Shown: positions 1 through 7,688 of the stretch, one piece after another
Position numbering within the stretch: the stretch's first letter is position 1
Layout of the letters: each line of letters begins with the position of its first letter
Source of the DNA: Neisseriaceae bacterium
GTDB taxonomy: Bacteria > Pseudomonadota > Gammaproteobacteria > Burkholderiales > UBA11063
Direction of reading: 5' to 3'
Assembly (NCBI GenBank): GCA_947441745.1
Contig: CANEUJ010000004.1
Location: 1-24,988, forward strand
Length of the DNA: 24,988 bases
Notes under the pieces: generated by a model
Told to the model about the DNA's origin: nothing
The model's input: the letters and a program-made list of their open reading frames with translations, nothing else
Database searches by the model: none
Program-made: the position numbers and the translations under genes

Positions 1-1131
1 ACGAATTGCCAAATCTATATCACGTGGCGAATCTGCAATCTCTCCAAGTAATACACTTGCATAATGAAATACATCACGAAAACATGCCCATAAAAACTGA
101 GCTTCTGGTGAATTTGATGCTTTTAGTTGATCAAATTTAGTTGCCCAATCTTTTGCTTTTAGTATAGCTACTACATCTTTATCAGCTTTTTTATCAGCCA
201 AACGATATGTACCAGTTGATAAATCAATAACTTTAATACCTTCCTTATCTTTAGTAAATACTCCAGCTTTAGTCTTAGAGCCAAGAGCACCTTTTTCGAT
301 TAAGGTAGTAATCCATTTTGGTATCTCATAAGCACTTTCAAACCCATCATGACACAACTTTGTCATAGTATCAACCACATGAGCAAAAGTATCAAGACCA
401 ACTACATCAGCAGTTCTAAAGGTAGCACTTTTTGCTCTTCCTAAGTCTTTACCTGTTAGTGCATCTACCACTTCAAATGGGATATTGAATTTTAGAGCGT
501 TGATGCAAGTAGATAACATAGAAAACACACCAACACGATTTGCGATAAAATTTGGTGTATCTTTAGCATGAATTACACTCTTACCAATATTAGTTACTAA
601 AAAAGTCTCCAAAGCAGGAAGAACATGAATATCTGTGCCTTTATGTGGTATAAGCTCTACTAAAGGCATATACCGTGGTGGGTTAAAGAAATGTATCCCA
701 CAAAAGTGTGAACGAAGTTTCTCAGGTAAGCTAAGAGCTAAAGACTCAATACTAAGCCCTGAAGTATTTGAAGCCAAAATAGTATGTGTATTAACATATG
801 GGGCAATTTTTGCATATAGAGCTTCTTTCCAATCAAGTCTTTCAGCAATAGCTTCAACAATTAAATCGCAATCAGATATTATTTCTAGATTATCGTCATA
901 ATTAGCTAAAGTAATGTATTTTAGGGTATGGTTACAAGACAGCGGTTTAGGATTCATTTTTTGCAAACCAGCAACAGCTTTATTAAGAATGTCGTTCGCT
1001 TGACCTGTTTTGGACTTTAAATCAAAAAGCACAACAGGAATACCTGCGTTACCAAAATGAGCGGCAATTTGCGCTCCCATTACACCGGCACCAAGAACGG
1101 AAACCTTTTTTACATAAATATTATTACGCAT
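1..1131 (-). CDS. 3-hydroxyacyl-CoA dehydrogenase/enoyl-CoA hydratase, FadN type (N-terminal part, truncated by window edge)
   Basis: Beta-oxidation enzyme that hydrates enoyl-CoA and oxidises 3-hydroxyacyl-CoA with NAD. The frame is open from an ATG at 1131 to base 1, giving 377 residues, about half of the usual near-800. It begins with a Rossmann nucleotide site (VLGAGVMGAQIAAHF, about residues 11-25). The dehydrogenase hallmarks follow: IVEAIAER, ASNTSGLSI, CGIHFFNPPRYM with the catalytic His, and KDTPNFIANRV. Residues from about 190 belong to the C-terminal dehydrogenase domain, ending at SPRDIDLAIR, where relatives continue with a WGFG-type motif. The dehydrogenase-first order is that of FadN and of betaproteobacterial homologues, so the hydratase domain should lie left of base 1. 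A GAGG ribosome site lies at 1137-1140. The fold is certain; chain-length preference is unknown. Confidence 0.93.
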   Translation of the reverse strand, partial: MRNNIYVKKVSVLGAGVMGAQIAAHFGNAGIPVVLFDLKSKTGQANDILNKAVAGLQKMNPKPLSCNHTLKYITLANYDDNLEIISDCDLIVEAIAERLDWKEALYAKIAPYVNTHTILASNTSGLSIESLALSLPEKLRSHFCGIHFFNPPRYMPLVELIPHKGTDIHVLPALETFLVTNIGKSVIHAKDTPNFIANRVGVFSMLSTCINALKFNIPFEVVDALTGKDLGRAKSATFRTADVVGLDTFAHVVDTMTKLCHDGFESAYEIPKWITTLIEKGALGSKTKAGVFTKDKEGIKVIDLSTGTYRLADKKADKDVVAILKAKDWATKFDQLKASNSPEAQFLWACFRDVFHYASVLLGEIADSPRDIDLAIR

Positions 1132-1160
1132 AAATACCTCAAAAAATAAAGTCAAAAAGG

Positions 1161-1190
1161 ATTGTATCAAAATAATAAAGAAGAGCTCAA
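1161..1190 (-). promoter_or_regulatory. Candidate sigma-70 promoter for the FadN-type gene
   Basis: On the minus strand TTGAGC (1185-1190) and TACAAT (1161-1166) are separated by 18 bases, about 30 bases before the start codon at 1131. The -35 box overlaps the left arm of the yidC terminator stem. The match is reasonable but untested. Confidence 0.4.
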
Positions 1191-1218
1191 GCTGCACCGC
1201 AATATAAATGCAGCTTGA
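1187..1218 (-). terminator. Intrinsic-like terminator after yidC
   Basis: Perfect 10-bp inverted repeat: TCAAGCTGCA at 1187-1196 and TGCAGCTTGA at 1209-1218, with a 12-base loop. It lies 13 bases past the yidC stop. On the minus strand the stem is followed by a T-rich but interrupted tract, while the plus-strand side is A-rich, so it fits transcription coming out of yidC. The large loop and broken T tract make its strength uncertain. Confidence 0.6.
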
Positions 1219-1230
1219 ATAAGAAAAAGA

Positions 1231-2895
1231 TTAGGACTTGTTCAGTTTTTTAGTTTTTTCACGATTAGCACGACGAAGGGTAACGTGTTTATTGACATAC
1301 CATTGTTGTGACATAGATAACACATTATTTACTAACCAATATAATACCAAACCTGCTGGAAAGAAGAAAAACATCACACTAAATGCTACAGGCATTATCT
1401 TCATCATTTTAGCCTGTACAGGATCTGATGGTGGTGGGTTTAGGAATGTTTGTAAAAACATTGTTCCCGCCAAAATAATAGGTAGTATATAGTACGGATC
1501 AGGAGTACTTAAGTCATGAATCCATAAAAAAGTAGCATTACGAAGTTCTACTGATGATAGTAATGCCCAGTATAATCCGATAAATACTGGAATTTGTAAT
1601 ATCATAGGCAGACAACCACCAATTGGATTTACTTTTTCACTTTTATATAGCTGCATCATTGAAGCTTGCAGTTTGGCTTTATCATCACCATTTTGCTTTT
1701 TAAGTTGTTCAATTTTGGGAGCTAGTGATTTCATTTTAGCCATAGAAATATAACTTGCACGAGTAAGTGGATAAAGTACCAATTTAACCGTTAGAGTTAG
1801 AAGGATAATAGCATAACCCCAATTATGGACAAATTCAAATAATTTAACTAGGAGCCAAAATAATGGTGTTGCAAAAATATACACCCAGCCATAATCTTTG
1901 GTAAGTTCTAAATGAGGAGCAGCATTAGTTAATACATTATAAGCCTCTGGGCCAACAAATAAAGGCACAGCTAGACTAAATGTTGAGTTTGAGGCTATAG
2001 TTGGTAAATCCGTCAATAAACCAGCAGATACTAAGTTGTTACCCATAGGCTTGAAGCTTAGGCGACAATTAATACCATTAGTACAAACCGCTTGATGATT
2101 ATTAGCATCTAATAGCCATAGAGTTGCAAAATAATGTTGAATAAACCCTACCCAACCGTTCTTGGTGTTTTCAGGATAGCTAACATCACCTTTGTTTATA
2201 TTACTAAACTTAAGTGTTTGAAATTTACTATCAGAAGTATAATAAGCTGGCCCTGTAAAGGTACGTACAAATTTAGTCTCACCTTCAGGTGCAGCTTCAT
2301 CTCTTAAAATACTCCAGTAAGCAGAAACGCCAGATAATGGATTACCACTAGAATTTATAATTTGATAACCAATATCAACTATATAACTATCGCGATTGAA
2401 TGTATATGTCTTAATTACATCAACACCATTATCACTTGATTTGAGACTAACAGTCAGACTATTTTGATTAGGGGTAAGTACATAGTTAGACTGATCACTA
2501 CTAAAAACAGTATGATGATTGGGTAATTTTAGACCTGTATTACTTACTAGTCCTGTTTGGGCGATAAAAGTTCTATCGTTAGTTTGCATAAGTAATTTAT
2601 AAGGCTCTTTTACATTATCTTGACTACCATGAGTTAGTAAGTCTACATTACGTAAATCACCACCAACCGTACTAATCTGAGCTTGAATTACATTTGTAGT
2701 AACAGTTATTAGCTGATCTTCTGCTACTTTATTAACCCCTTCAGATGTGATTTGATTGGGTGAAGATACATTTGCTACTGTTGTAGCTACTGCTGTTTGT
2801 GGAGTATTTGGTGTTTCTGGGCTAATGTACTTTTCCCACAAAAACAAAAGTCCAAGAGATAAGATAATAAAAATAACGAGTCTACGCGAGTCCAT
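1231..2895 (-). CDS. yidC: Membrane protein insertase YidC
   Basis: Inserts and folds inner-membrane proteins, alone or with SecYEG. The protein has 554 residues, normal for a Gram-negative YidC. Residues 5-20 form the first membrane helix, followed by a low-complexity linker and the large periplasmic beta domain (about 55-340). The conserved five-helix insertase core starts near residue 345. In the hydrophilic groove, Lys371 (LTVKLVLYPLT) stands where E. coli has Arg366. The cytoplasmic hairpin with SMAKMKSLAPKIEQLKKQ follows. Near the end come NPPPSDP, MFFFFPAGLVLYWLVNN and SMSQQW, features I recall from betaproteobacterial YidC. It is last in the rpmH-rnpA-yidD-yidC operon, 28 bases after yidD. 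No mnmE follows, although that gene is often next. Confidence 0.97.
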   Translation of the reverse strand: MDSRRLVIFIILSLGLLFLWEKYISPETPNTPQTAVATTVANVSSPNQITSEGVNKVAEDQLITVTTNVIQAQISTVGGDLRNVDLLTHGSQDNVKEPYKLLMQTNDRTFIAQTGLVSNTGLKLPNHHTVFSSDQSNYVLTPNQNSLTVSLKSSDNGVDVIKTYTFNRDSYIVDIGYQIINSSGNPLSGVSAYWSILRDEAAPEGETKFVRTFTGPAYYTSDSKFQTLKFSNINKGDVSYPENTKNGWVGFIQHYFATLWLLDANNHQAVCTNGINCRLSFKPMGNNLVSAGLLTDLPTIASNSTFSLAVPLFVGPEAYNVLTNAAPHLELTKDYGWVYIFATPLFWLLVKLFEFVHNWGYAIILLTLTVKLVLYPLTRASYISMAKMKSLAPKIEQLKKQNGDDKAKLQASMMQLYKSEKVNPIGGCLPMILQIPVFIGLYWALLSSVELRNATFLWIHDLSTPDPYYILPIILAGTMFLQTFLNPPPSDPVQAKMMKIMPVAFSVMFFFFPAGLVLYWLVNNVLSMSQQWYVNKHVTLRRANREKTKKLNKS

Positions 2896-2923
2896 ACACT
2901 TCCTGTTGATCTAAAAAATTATA

Positions 2924-3136
2924 TTATGGTACCGGATCATAACCACTGCCCCCAAAAGGGTGACAACGTAAGATACGCCTTAAGGATAAATAAAACCCCC
3001 TCATTATACCATACTTATTAATCGCTACTATAGCATAGGCTGAACAAGTTGGATCATAGCGACAGTTTGCTCGAAGATAGGGACTGATAAGTATTTGATA
3101 TAAACGGATGATAACGATTAGAAGTTTTTTTAACAT
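2924..3136 (-). CDS. yidD: Membrane protein insertion efficiency factor YidD
   Basis: Small membrane-associated protein thought to assist YidC-dependent insertion. The 70-residue product has the family pattern: an amphipathic N-terminal helix with LYQILISPYL, the Cys-containing CRYDPTCSAYA, and a C-terminal RRILRCHPFGGSGYDPVP. The gene starts 2 bases after the rnpA stop and precedes yidC by 28 bases, so it is certainly cotranscribed with both. Confidence 0.95.
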   Translation of the reverse strand: MLKKLLIVIIRLYQILISPYLRANCRYDPTCSAYAIVAINKYGIMRGFYLSLRRILRCHPFGGSGYDPVP

Positions 3137-3138
3137 AG

Positions 3139-3525
3139 CTATACAGCTTCAGAAGGAGTAATATGTTCTTTAGTATCAAGCTTTAAGAGTTTTTCGGTTA
3201 ATTTAATAAACTCTTCATGTATCTTCACAAAATCATCTTGGGTAAAAAACTTATTAATTCTAAATATAACATCAAAGCCATTCCATTTTGGCTGCTCTAG
3301 ACGAAATAGCTCACGGATGACACGTTTCATATAATTACGCTTGTTAGCTCGTTTATGATTTTTTTTACTAACAATAAGCCCTAGGCGTGAGTAGCCTAGA
3401 TCATTAACTTTATAATGAATTTTAAGCCATTGACCATTTCTTGTCTTACGTAAAATAAAAACGGATGAAAAGTCATCCGCTTTATTTAGTCTAAGCTCTT
3501 TTGTATAAGCATACACATTTAACAA
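3139..3525 (-). CDS. rnpA: Ribonuclease P protein component
   Basis: Protein subunit of RNase P, which removes 5' leaders from pre-tRNAs by supporting the catalytic RNA. The 128-residue product carries the RNR region as KKNHKRANKRNYMKRVIRE, preceded by YSRLGLIVS; N-terminal LNKADDFSSVF is also typical. No ATG is available in frame at the expected place. The open frame begins with TTG at 3525, two bases after the rpmH stop codon, and a GTG three codons later (3516) is an equally possible start. The basic central region and position between rpmH and yidD make the call secure; only the start is uncertain. Confidence 0.95.
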   Translation of the reverse strand: MLNVYAYTKELRLNKADDFSSVFILRKTRNGQWLKIHYKVNDLGYSRLGLIVSKKNHKRANKRNYMKRVIRELFRLEQPKWNGFDVIFRINKFFTQDDFVKIHEEFIKLTEKLLKLDTKEHITPSEAV

Positions 3526-3527
3526 TC

Positions 3528-3662
3528 TTAAACAGCTAGCTTGCTTCTGCCTTTAGCACGACGTGCATTAATAATATTGCGACCAGCTTTTGTGCTCATT
3601 CTAACACGAAACCCATGAGTGCGACTACGCTTAGTAAGTGATGGTTGAAAAGTACGTTTCAT
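3528..3662 (-). CDS. rpmH: 50S ribosomal protein L34
   Basis: Structural protein of the large ribosomal subunit. The 44-residue reading frame begins MKRTFQPSLTKRSRTHGF, continues through RMSTKAGRNIINARRAKGR and ends KLAV before TAA at 3528-3530. This is the usual L34 length and sequence, rich in Lys and Arg. It leads the operon with rnpA starting 2 bases downstream. An AAGGA ribosome site lies about 8 bases ahead of the ATG, and a strong promoter candidate lies at 3699-3727. Confidence 0.97.
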   Translation of the reverse strand: MKRTFQPSLTKRSRTHGFRVRMSTKAGRNIINARRAKGRSKLAV

Positions 3663-3698
3663 TTAATAATTCCTTGTAAAATCTTATCATAGGTCAGT

Positions 3699-3727
3699 AT
3701 TATATCATATCTATCCTATATAAGTAA
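3699..3727 (-). promoter_or_regulatory. Promoter of the rpmH-rnpA-yidD-yidC operon
   Basis: On the minus strand TTACTT (3722-3727), a 17-base spacer and a perfect TATAAT (3699-3704) preceded by TGA form an extended -10 promoter. It would start transcription about 30 bases ahead of rpmH. Confidence 0.65.
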
Positions 3728-3756
3728 AGCTAATACCCAAATATATTAGTATAAAG

Positions 3757-3765
3757 TGATATAAT
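3757..3765 (+). promoter_or_regulatory. Extended -10 promoter of trhO
   Basis: TGATATAAT (TGn plus a perfect TATAAT at 3760-3765) lies 31 bases before the trhO start and has no good -35 hexamer. It diverges from the rpmH promoter, with about 55 bases between the two -10 boxes, so the promoters share one short regulatory region. Confidence 0.5.
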
Positions 3766-3796
3766 AACCTCTTAAATATTATGGGAATTAGTTAAT

Positions 3797-4837
3797 ATGC
3801 GTAGCAAGGTTAAAAAACTATACAATCTATACACTGCAGAAGAGCTGAAAGAACAGCTCTATAAGGAGGACTTCTTAAGAACAACTGTATCTTTTTATCA
3901 TTATTTTCCTATTTCAGAACCTGTGGAACTTAGAAACTCTATGTATGAAAGGTTATTTGAACTAAAAGTATTTGGACGCATCTATCTAGCACATGAAGGG
4001 ATAAATGCCCAAATAAGCATCCCTAGTCATAATTTTGACGAGTTTCGTGATTATATATATAGCTTTACTGCTCTTAATGGTATTAGACTTAATATTGCGG
4101 TTGATGATGATAGTAAATCATTTTGGGTGCTAAAAATTAAGGTAAGAGAGAAAATTGTTGCTGATGGTATAACTGACCCAAGTTTTAGTATCGAAAACCG
4201 TGGGCGTTATGTAAATGCTAAAGAATTTAACGAACTAAGCAAAGACCCGGATGTAGTTGTTATTGATATGCGTAATCATTATGAATATGAAGTTGGGCAT
4301 TTTAGTAATGCAATAGAAATCCCGAGCGATACTTTTCGTGAACAGCTACCAATGGCTGCTTCACTGATGGAAGATAAAAAAGACAAAAATATAATTATGT
4401 ACTGTACTGGTGGAATAAGATGCGAAAAAGCTAGTGCGTATATGCTCCATCAAGGATTCAAGAATGTATTCCATTTAGAAGGTGGAATAATAAACTATGC
4501 TAATCAAGTAAAGGAACAAGGGCTCGAAAATAAGTTTTTGGGTAAAAACTTTGTTTTTGATAATAGGCTTGGTGAAATGATTGGGGATGAAATAATATCC
4601 AACTGTCATCAATGTGGCAAACCATGCGACACTCATGTTAATTGTGCTAATTCTGGCTGCCATTTATTGTTTATTCAATGTAGTGAATGTACCACGAAAT
4701 ACGAACAATGCTGTAGTAACGAATGTCAACAAGTAATTCATTTGAGTAGCGAAGAACAAAAAGAACTACGTAAAGGAATCGTAAAAGGTGCGAACGTATT
4801 TAATAAATCCAAATCACACCTAAAACCAAAAAATTAG
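3797..4837 (+). CDS. trhO: tRNA uridine(34) hydroxylase TrhO (YceA/UPF0176 rhodanese-family protein)
   Basis: Oxygen-dependent hydroxylation of U34 in wobble position of certain tRNAs, the first step toward 5-methoxy- or 5-carboxymethoxyuridine. At 346 residues it matches the family (E. coli YceA about 350). The N-terminal acylphosphatase-like domain holds LAHEGINAQIS. The central rhodanese domain (about 140-235) has VVIDMRNHYEYEVGHFSNAIEIP and the active-site loop CTGGIRCEKAS with Cys203. The C-terminal Cys-rich section (CHQCGKPCDTHVNC, CSECTTKYEQCCSNEC) probably binds metal, as in the family. It stands alone, divergent from rpmH, at the place often held by dnaA. Its TAG stop overlaps the first base of a repeat element. 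Confidence 0.95.
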   Translation: MRSKVKKLYNLYTAEELKEQLYKEDFLRTTVSFYHYFPISEPVELRNSMYERLFELKVFGRIYLAHEGINAQISIPSHNFDEFRDYIYSFTALNGIRLNIAVDDDSKSFWVLKIKVREKIVADGITDPSFSIENRGRYVNAKEFNELSKDPDVVVIDMRNHYEYEVGHFSNAIEIPSDTFREQLPMAASLMEDKKDKNIIMYCTGGIRCEKASAYMLHQGFKNVFHLEGGIINYANQVKEQGLENKFLGKNFVFDNRLGEMIGDEIISNCHQCGKPCDTHVNCANSGCHLLFIQCSECTTKYEQCCSNECQQVIHLSSEEQKELRKGIVKGANVFNKSKSHLKPKN

Positions 4838-4891
4838 GGCATGGATTCCAAACTCTTATTGAAACAGCATCTTATATGTGTTTGGAATGAC
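4837..4891 (-). repeat. Dispersed palindromic repeat, type B, degraded copy
   Basis: Shares its outer parts with the copy at 17597-17652: GGGCATGGATTCCAAA on the left and TTTGGAATGAC on the right. ATTCCAAAC (4845-4853) and GTTTGGAAT (4880-4888) form a perfect 9-bp inverted repeat. The central hairpin of the other copy is lost. It abuts the trhO stop and could act as terminator for the converging trhO and oxidase transcripts. Confidence 0.7.
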
Positions 4892-5003
4892 TTTAGAACA
4901 TTAGGGGTATGCAATTTTTCTTAAATAAACTTGACAACATAGTTGATGACGAGCAGAATTTCGAAACAGCATAATAACTACCACGTCATTCAAATCTCTT
5001 TCA

Positions 5004-5036
5004 CCGTCATCAAAGCGGAGGCTTGGATCCATGACC
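5004..5036 (+). repeat. Dispersed palindromic repeat, type A, degraded copy
   Basis: Reads CCGTCATCAAAGCGGAGGCT and continues through TGGATCCATGACC, matching the 33-base units at 17544-17576 and 17679-17711 with several substitutions. Preceding bases (4983-5003) also resemble the leader of those units. Between this and the type B copy, 4892-5003 holds a further vague ATGACG...CGTCAT fragment and no gene. Confidence 0.65.
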
Positions 5037-5057
5037 TTGCTCTATGATGATATACAT

Positions 5058-5180
5058 CTATTTCAGAATTTTTATAATTAACTTGGTAAATTCATGAAAA
5101 ATACCCAACGTGGCAATTGAAACTAAATATATTCCAATAAACCATAAGATCTTTTTATGTTTAGTAGTGAATTTTTTCAT
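5058..5180 (-). CDS. DUF2474-like small subunit of the bd-type oxidase
   Basis: A 40-residue protein beginning MKKFTTKHKKILWFIGIY. It has a basic N-terminus, one membrane helix (about residues 11-30, ending VSIATLGIF) and a short basic tail. The pattern of basic residues, a W-containing helix and S-x-A-x-LG is that of DUF2474 proteins encoded after CioB-type subunits; such small proteins (compare CydX) stabilise bd oxidases. The ATG at 5180 lies inside the last codons of cioB, overlapping by 20 bases in another frame, which indicates coupled translation. A longer in-frame ORF from 5255 is unlikely because the extra residues are only a shadow of cioB. Family assignment is from pattern memory. 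Confidence 0.72.
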   Translation of the reverse strand: MKKFTTKHKKILWFIGIYLVSIATLGIFHEFTKLIIKILK

Positions 5181-6153
5181 CGACTTTTCCACCAAAAACA
5201 CTATAAGCATAAGCAGTATAAAATAGTAATAATGGTAATAGCACGGCTGCTCCATATAGCATCAAAATAAATGCACCATCATCAACTTTAGCATCCAAAT
5301 AGGTTATTTGGTATGGAACCACATATGGCAAATCACTAATTATAAACCCAATATAAGAAATAACATATATTCCAACCAAGGACATAAATGGGATGTTTTC
5401 TATTTTGTTTTTTATTGCAATAGCATGAGCTATCATTAGTAATACAACAACGATAGCAAACATTAGTATAAATTGTGGGCTGTTTAGATGAAGCCTAGGA
5501 CTATTAAATATTCCTATTGATGATGAAACCCCAACGAATAATACGGATGCAAGTAATACCCACTGTAGTAATGACGATACTCTAAAAAACTGATCTTGCA
5601 ACTCCCCAGTAGTTTTTTTTATTAACCGAGCAGAACCAAGCATACTATAACCAACTATCAAAGCAAATATACAAAATACATTAAACCAATTAATTATCGA
5701 TGGTACTACTATATCATGAGTTTGACTATCAACAACAAAACCTTGTACATAGCTTCCAACAATTAACCCTTGAGCCACTACCGCCATTAAAGATCCAGAA
5801 AAAAAACACTTTTCCCAAATATGCACAGTTTTATTAGCTTTATGGATAAATTCAAATGATACTCCACGAAATAAAAGACCGACAATTAATAATATAAATG
5901 GTAGATACAAAGCAGTCATCAAAACCCCAAAAGCATCGGGAAAACCCGCATAGATTGCGGCTCCAGCAAATACTAGCCAAGTTTCGTTACCATCCCATAC
6001 AGGTAGTACAGTTGATATCATAGTATCACGGTCTTTTGAGTTTCTAACCCATGGAAATAACAAGCCAACCCCAAGAGTGAATCCATCTAAGATAATATAC
6101 ATTATCATCACAAAAGCAATAATTAAAAGCCATATAAAAGCGTATGATATCAT
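5161..6153 (-). CDS. cydB: Cytochrome bd-type (cyanide-insensitive) quinol oxidase subunit II
   Basis: Second membrane subunit of the heme-bd quinol:O2 oxidoreductase. At 330 residues it is short like CioB. It begins with a helix followed by MYIILDGFTLGVGLLFPW, matching the family's DGFxLG motif, and then VLPVWDGNETWLVFAGAAIYAGFP with the conserved W-D-G-N-E-T-W. About eight hydrophobic segments are visible. The start ATG at 6153 overlaps the cioA stop by ATGA, so the subunits are translated together. The last codons contain the start of the small DUF2474-like subunit. The cioB name would be equally apt. Confidence 0.95.
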   Translation of the reverse strand: MISYAFIWLLIIAFVMIMYIILDGFTLGVGLLFPWVRNSKDRDTMISTVLPVWDGNETWLVFAGAAIYAGFPDAFGVLMTALYLPFILLIVGLLFRGVSFEFIHKANKTVHIWEKCFFSGSLMAVVAQGLIVGSYVQGFVVDSQTHDIVVPSIINWFNVFCIFALIVGYSMLGSARLIKKTTGELQDQFFRVSSLLQWVLLASVLFVGVSSSIGIFNSPRLHLNSPQFILMFAIVVVLLMIAHAIAIKNKIENIPFMSLVGIYVISYIGFIISDLPYVVPYQITYLDAKVDDGAFILMLYGAAVLLPLLLFYTAYAYSVFGGKVDEKIHY

Positions 6154-7514
6154 TTTGTATCCTTCACATCATGACCAAGAAATCCAAAAGTCTGCAACAC
6201 TTCTGTATCTTCAGGTCCTTTTTTAATAGTTTTGTCTAAAAAATAAAAGTAAAAATAACCAAAGATAATTCCATAAATAACAATCATTAAACCAAAAGAT
6301 ACAATAACGCTATGCGTAGATACATGTGATACTGCATCAGACGTTCTAATCAGATTATATACTGCCCATGGTTGACGCCCAACTTCAGCCGTAAACCAAC
6401 CAGTTACTATGGCAATAAAACCGATAGGAGCCATAAACTGACTAATATATAACATTTTTTTTGAGTCATAGAGTTTATTTCTTAGTAACATAAATACTGC
6501 ACTTAAAGCATATAAAAGCATAATTAATCCAATACCCACCATAATCCTAAAGCAATAAAATACTATCCATGCTTCTGGTTGATCTTCTGGAGCTACGGAT
6601 TTAAGCCCTACTATTTCACCATCTAAACTATGGGTATTGATTAATGAAGCACCATATGGAATGCCAATTTCAAAAAGATTTTTTTGTTCAGCATTTGAGG
6701 GCAGAGCAAACAATAACAATGGTGCTCCTTTTGTCGTATCCCAAACTCCTTCAATTGCTGCGGTTTTAATGGGTTGATGTTCATGAACATTAACACCTGC
6801 TATATCACCAACAAAAATTTGTAGTGGTATGATTAGCATAACTACTATAATGGCTGAACTTAAACATTTTTTTGAAAAATCAATATAGCGATTACGTAGT
6901 AAGTAATAAGCACTAATACTAATAATAACAAATGATGTAGCCAAATAAGCAGAAAATATCATATGAATAAAGCGTGGTAACGCATAAGGACTAAATATAA
7001 TACTTAACCAATCGGTAGCTATAAATTTACCATTTTTTACTTCATAAGCTATAGGATGTTGCATCCAAGAGTTTGCTGATAAAATCCAGTATGCAGATAA
7101 TGACACTCCAAGTGCAACCATAATAGTAGCTAAATAATGCAACTTCTCCCCCACCTTATTCCAACCAAAGATTAGGATTCCTACAAAACCAGCTTCAATA
7201 AAAAATGCACTTAATACTTCAAATATAAACAATGGCCCCAAAACTGAACCTACTTGTTTAGAAAACCCTGCCCAATTGGTACCTAGTTGAAATTCCATCA
7301 CAATACCCGCGACAACCCCCATACCAAATGTTAGGGCAAATATCTTAGTCCAAAACCTAATTATCTGATAATACAATGGATTTTTAGTTTTAAGCCATAA
7401 GCCTTCCATTACTACTAAAAACGTAACTATGCCAATTGAGAATGATGGAAATATAATATGAAAACTCATAGTAAAAGCAAACTGAAGCCTTGATAACATT
7501 TCTACATTAAACAT
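6150..7514 (-). CDS. cydA: Cytochrome bd-type (cyanide-insensitive) quinol oxidase subunit I
   Basis: Heme-bearing, quinol-oxidising subunit that reduces O2 to water in the inner membrane. Conserved residues are all visible: His19 (high-spin heme), Glu99 and Glu107 (proton path), His184 and Met325 (low-spin heme, Met in FRIM), and Lys250 and Glu255 of the quinol loop (GDIAG, HQPIKTAAIEG). GWFTAEVGRQPW spans 372-383. At 454 residues it is much shorter than E. coli CydA (522) because the Q-loop is short, and the start LSRLQFAFTMSFHIIFPSFS reads like CioA. It is therefore probably a cyanide-tolerant CIO-type enzyme. It begins the operon; an extended -10 lies at 7548-7556, with AGG ahead of the ATG. 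No CydDC is nearby. Confidence 0.96.
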   Translation of the reverse strand: MFNVEMLSRLQFAFTMSFHIIFPSFSIGIVTFLVVMEGLWLKTKNPLYYQIIRFWTKIFALTFGMGVVAGIVMEFQLGTNWAGFSKQVGSVLGPLFIFEVLSAFFIEAGFVGILIFGWNKVGEKLHYLATIMVALGVSLSAYWILSANSWMQHPIAYEVKNGKFIATDWLSIIFSPYALPRFIHMIFSAYLATSFVIISISAYYLLRNRYIDFSKKCLSSAIIVVMLIIPLQIFVGDIAGVNVHEHQPIKTAAIEGVWDTTKGAPLLLFALPSNAEQKNLFEIGIPYGASLINTHSLDGEIVGLKSVAPEDQPEAWIVFYCFRIMVGIGLIMLLYALSAVFMLLRNKLYDSKKMLYISQFMAPIGFIAIVTGWFTAEVGRQPWAVYNLIRTSDAVSHVSTHSVIVSFGLMIVIYGIIFGYFYFYFLDKTIKKGPEDTEVLQTFGFLGHDVKDTK

Positions 7515-7547
7515 ACAAATTAACCTATAATATTTTTGTGGAGCATA

Positions 7548-7556
7548 ATTCTATCA
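7548..7556 (-). promoter_or_regulatory. Extended -10 of the cioAB operon
   Basis: TGATAGAAT on the minus strand, 34 bases ahead of the subunit I ATG, with no clear -35 box. No FNR/ANR-type TTGAT-N4-ATCAA box was found in the 174-base gap to the SDR gene. Confidence 0.35.
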
Positions 7557-7645
7557 CAAAATAACAATTACAATACCCCCAAAAATTATGTACAATGTAT
7601 AAGTATGAATAAAGTAATAATTAAAATCTATATATCCTCTGACCG

Positions 7646-7654
7646 TGTTACAAT
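7646..7654 (+). promoter_or_regulatory. Extended -10 of the SDR gene
   Basis: TGTTACAAT on the plus strand (TGn plus TACAAT at 7649-7654) lies 35 bases before the ATG at 7689. No convincing -35 hexamer is visible. Confidence 0.35.
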
Positions 7655-7688
7655 ATTCACTGACAGTTCTTTTAAACAGGAATATTTT

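Noticed and set aside
635..901. 88-codon plus-strand frame
   Set aside because: It is antisense to the FadN-type gene, which has clear family motifs throughout; the frame has none.
3663..3796. Possible replication origin between rpmH and trhO
   Set aside because: Location beside rpmH made it worth a look, but no DnaA boxes, repeats or dnaA gene are present.
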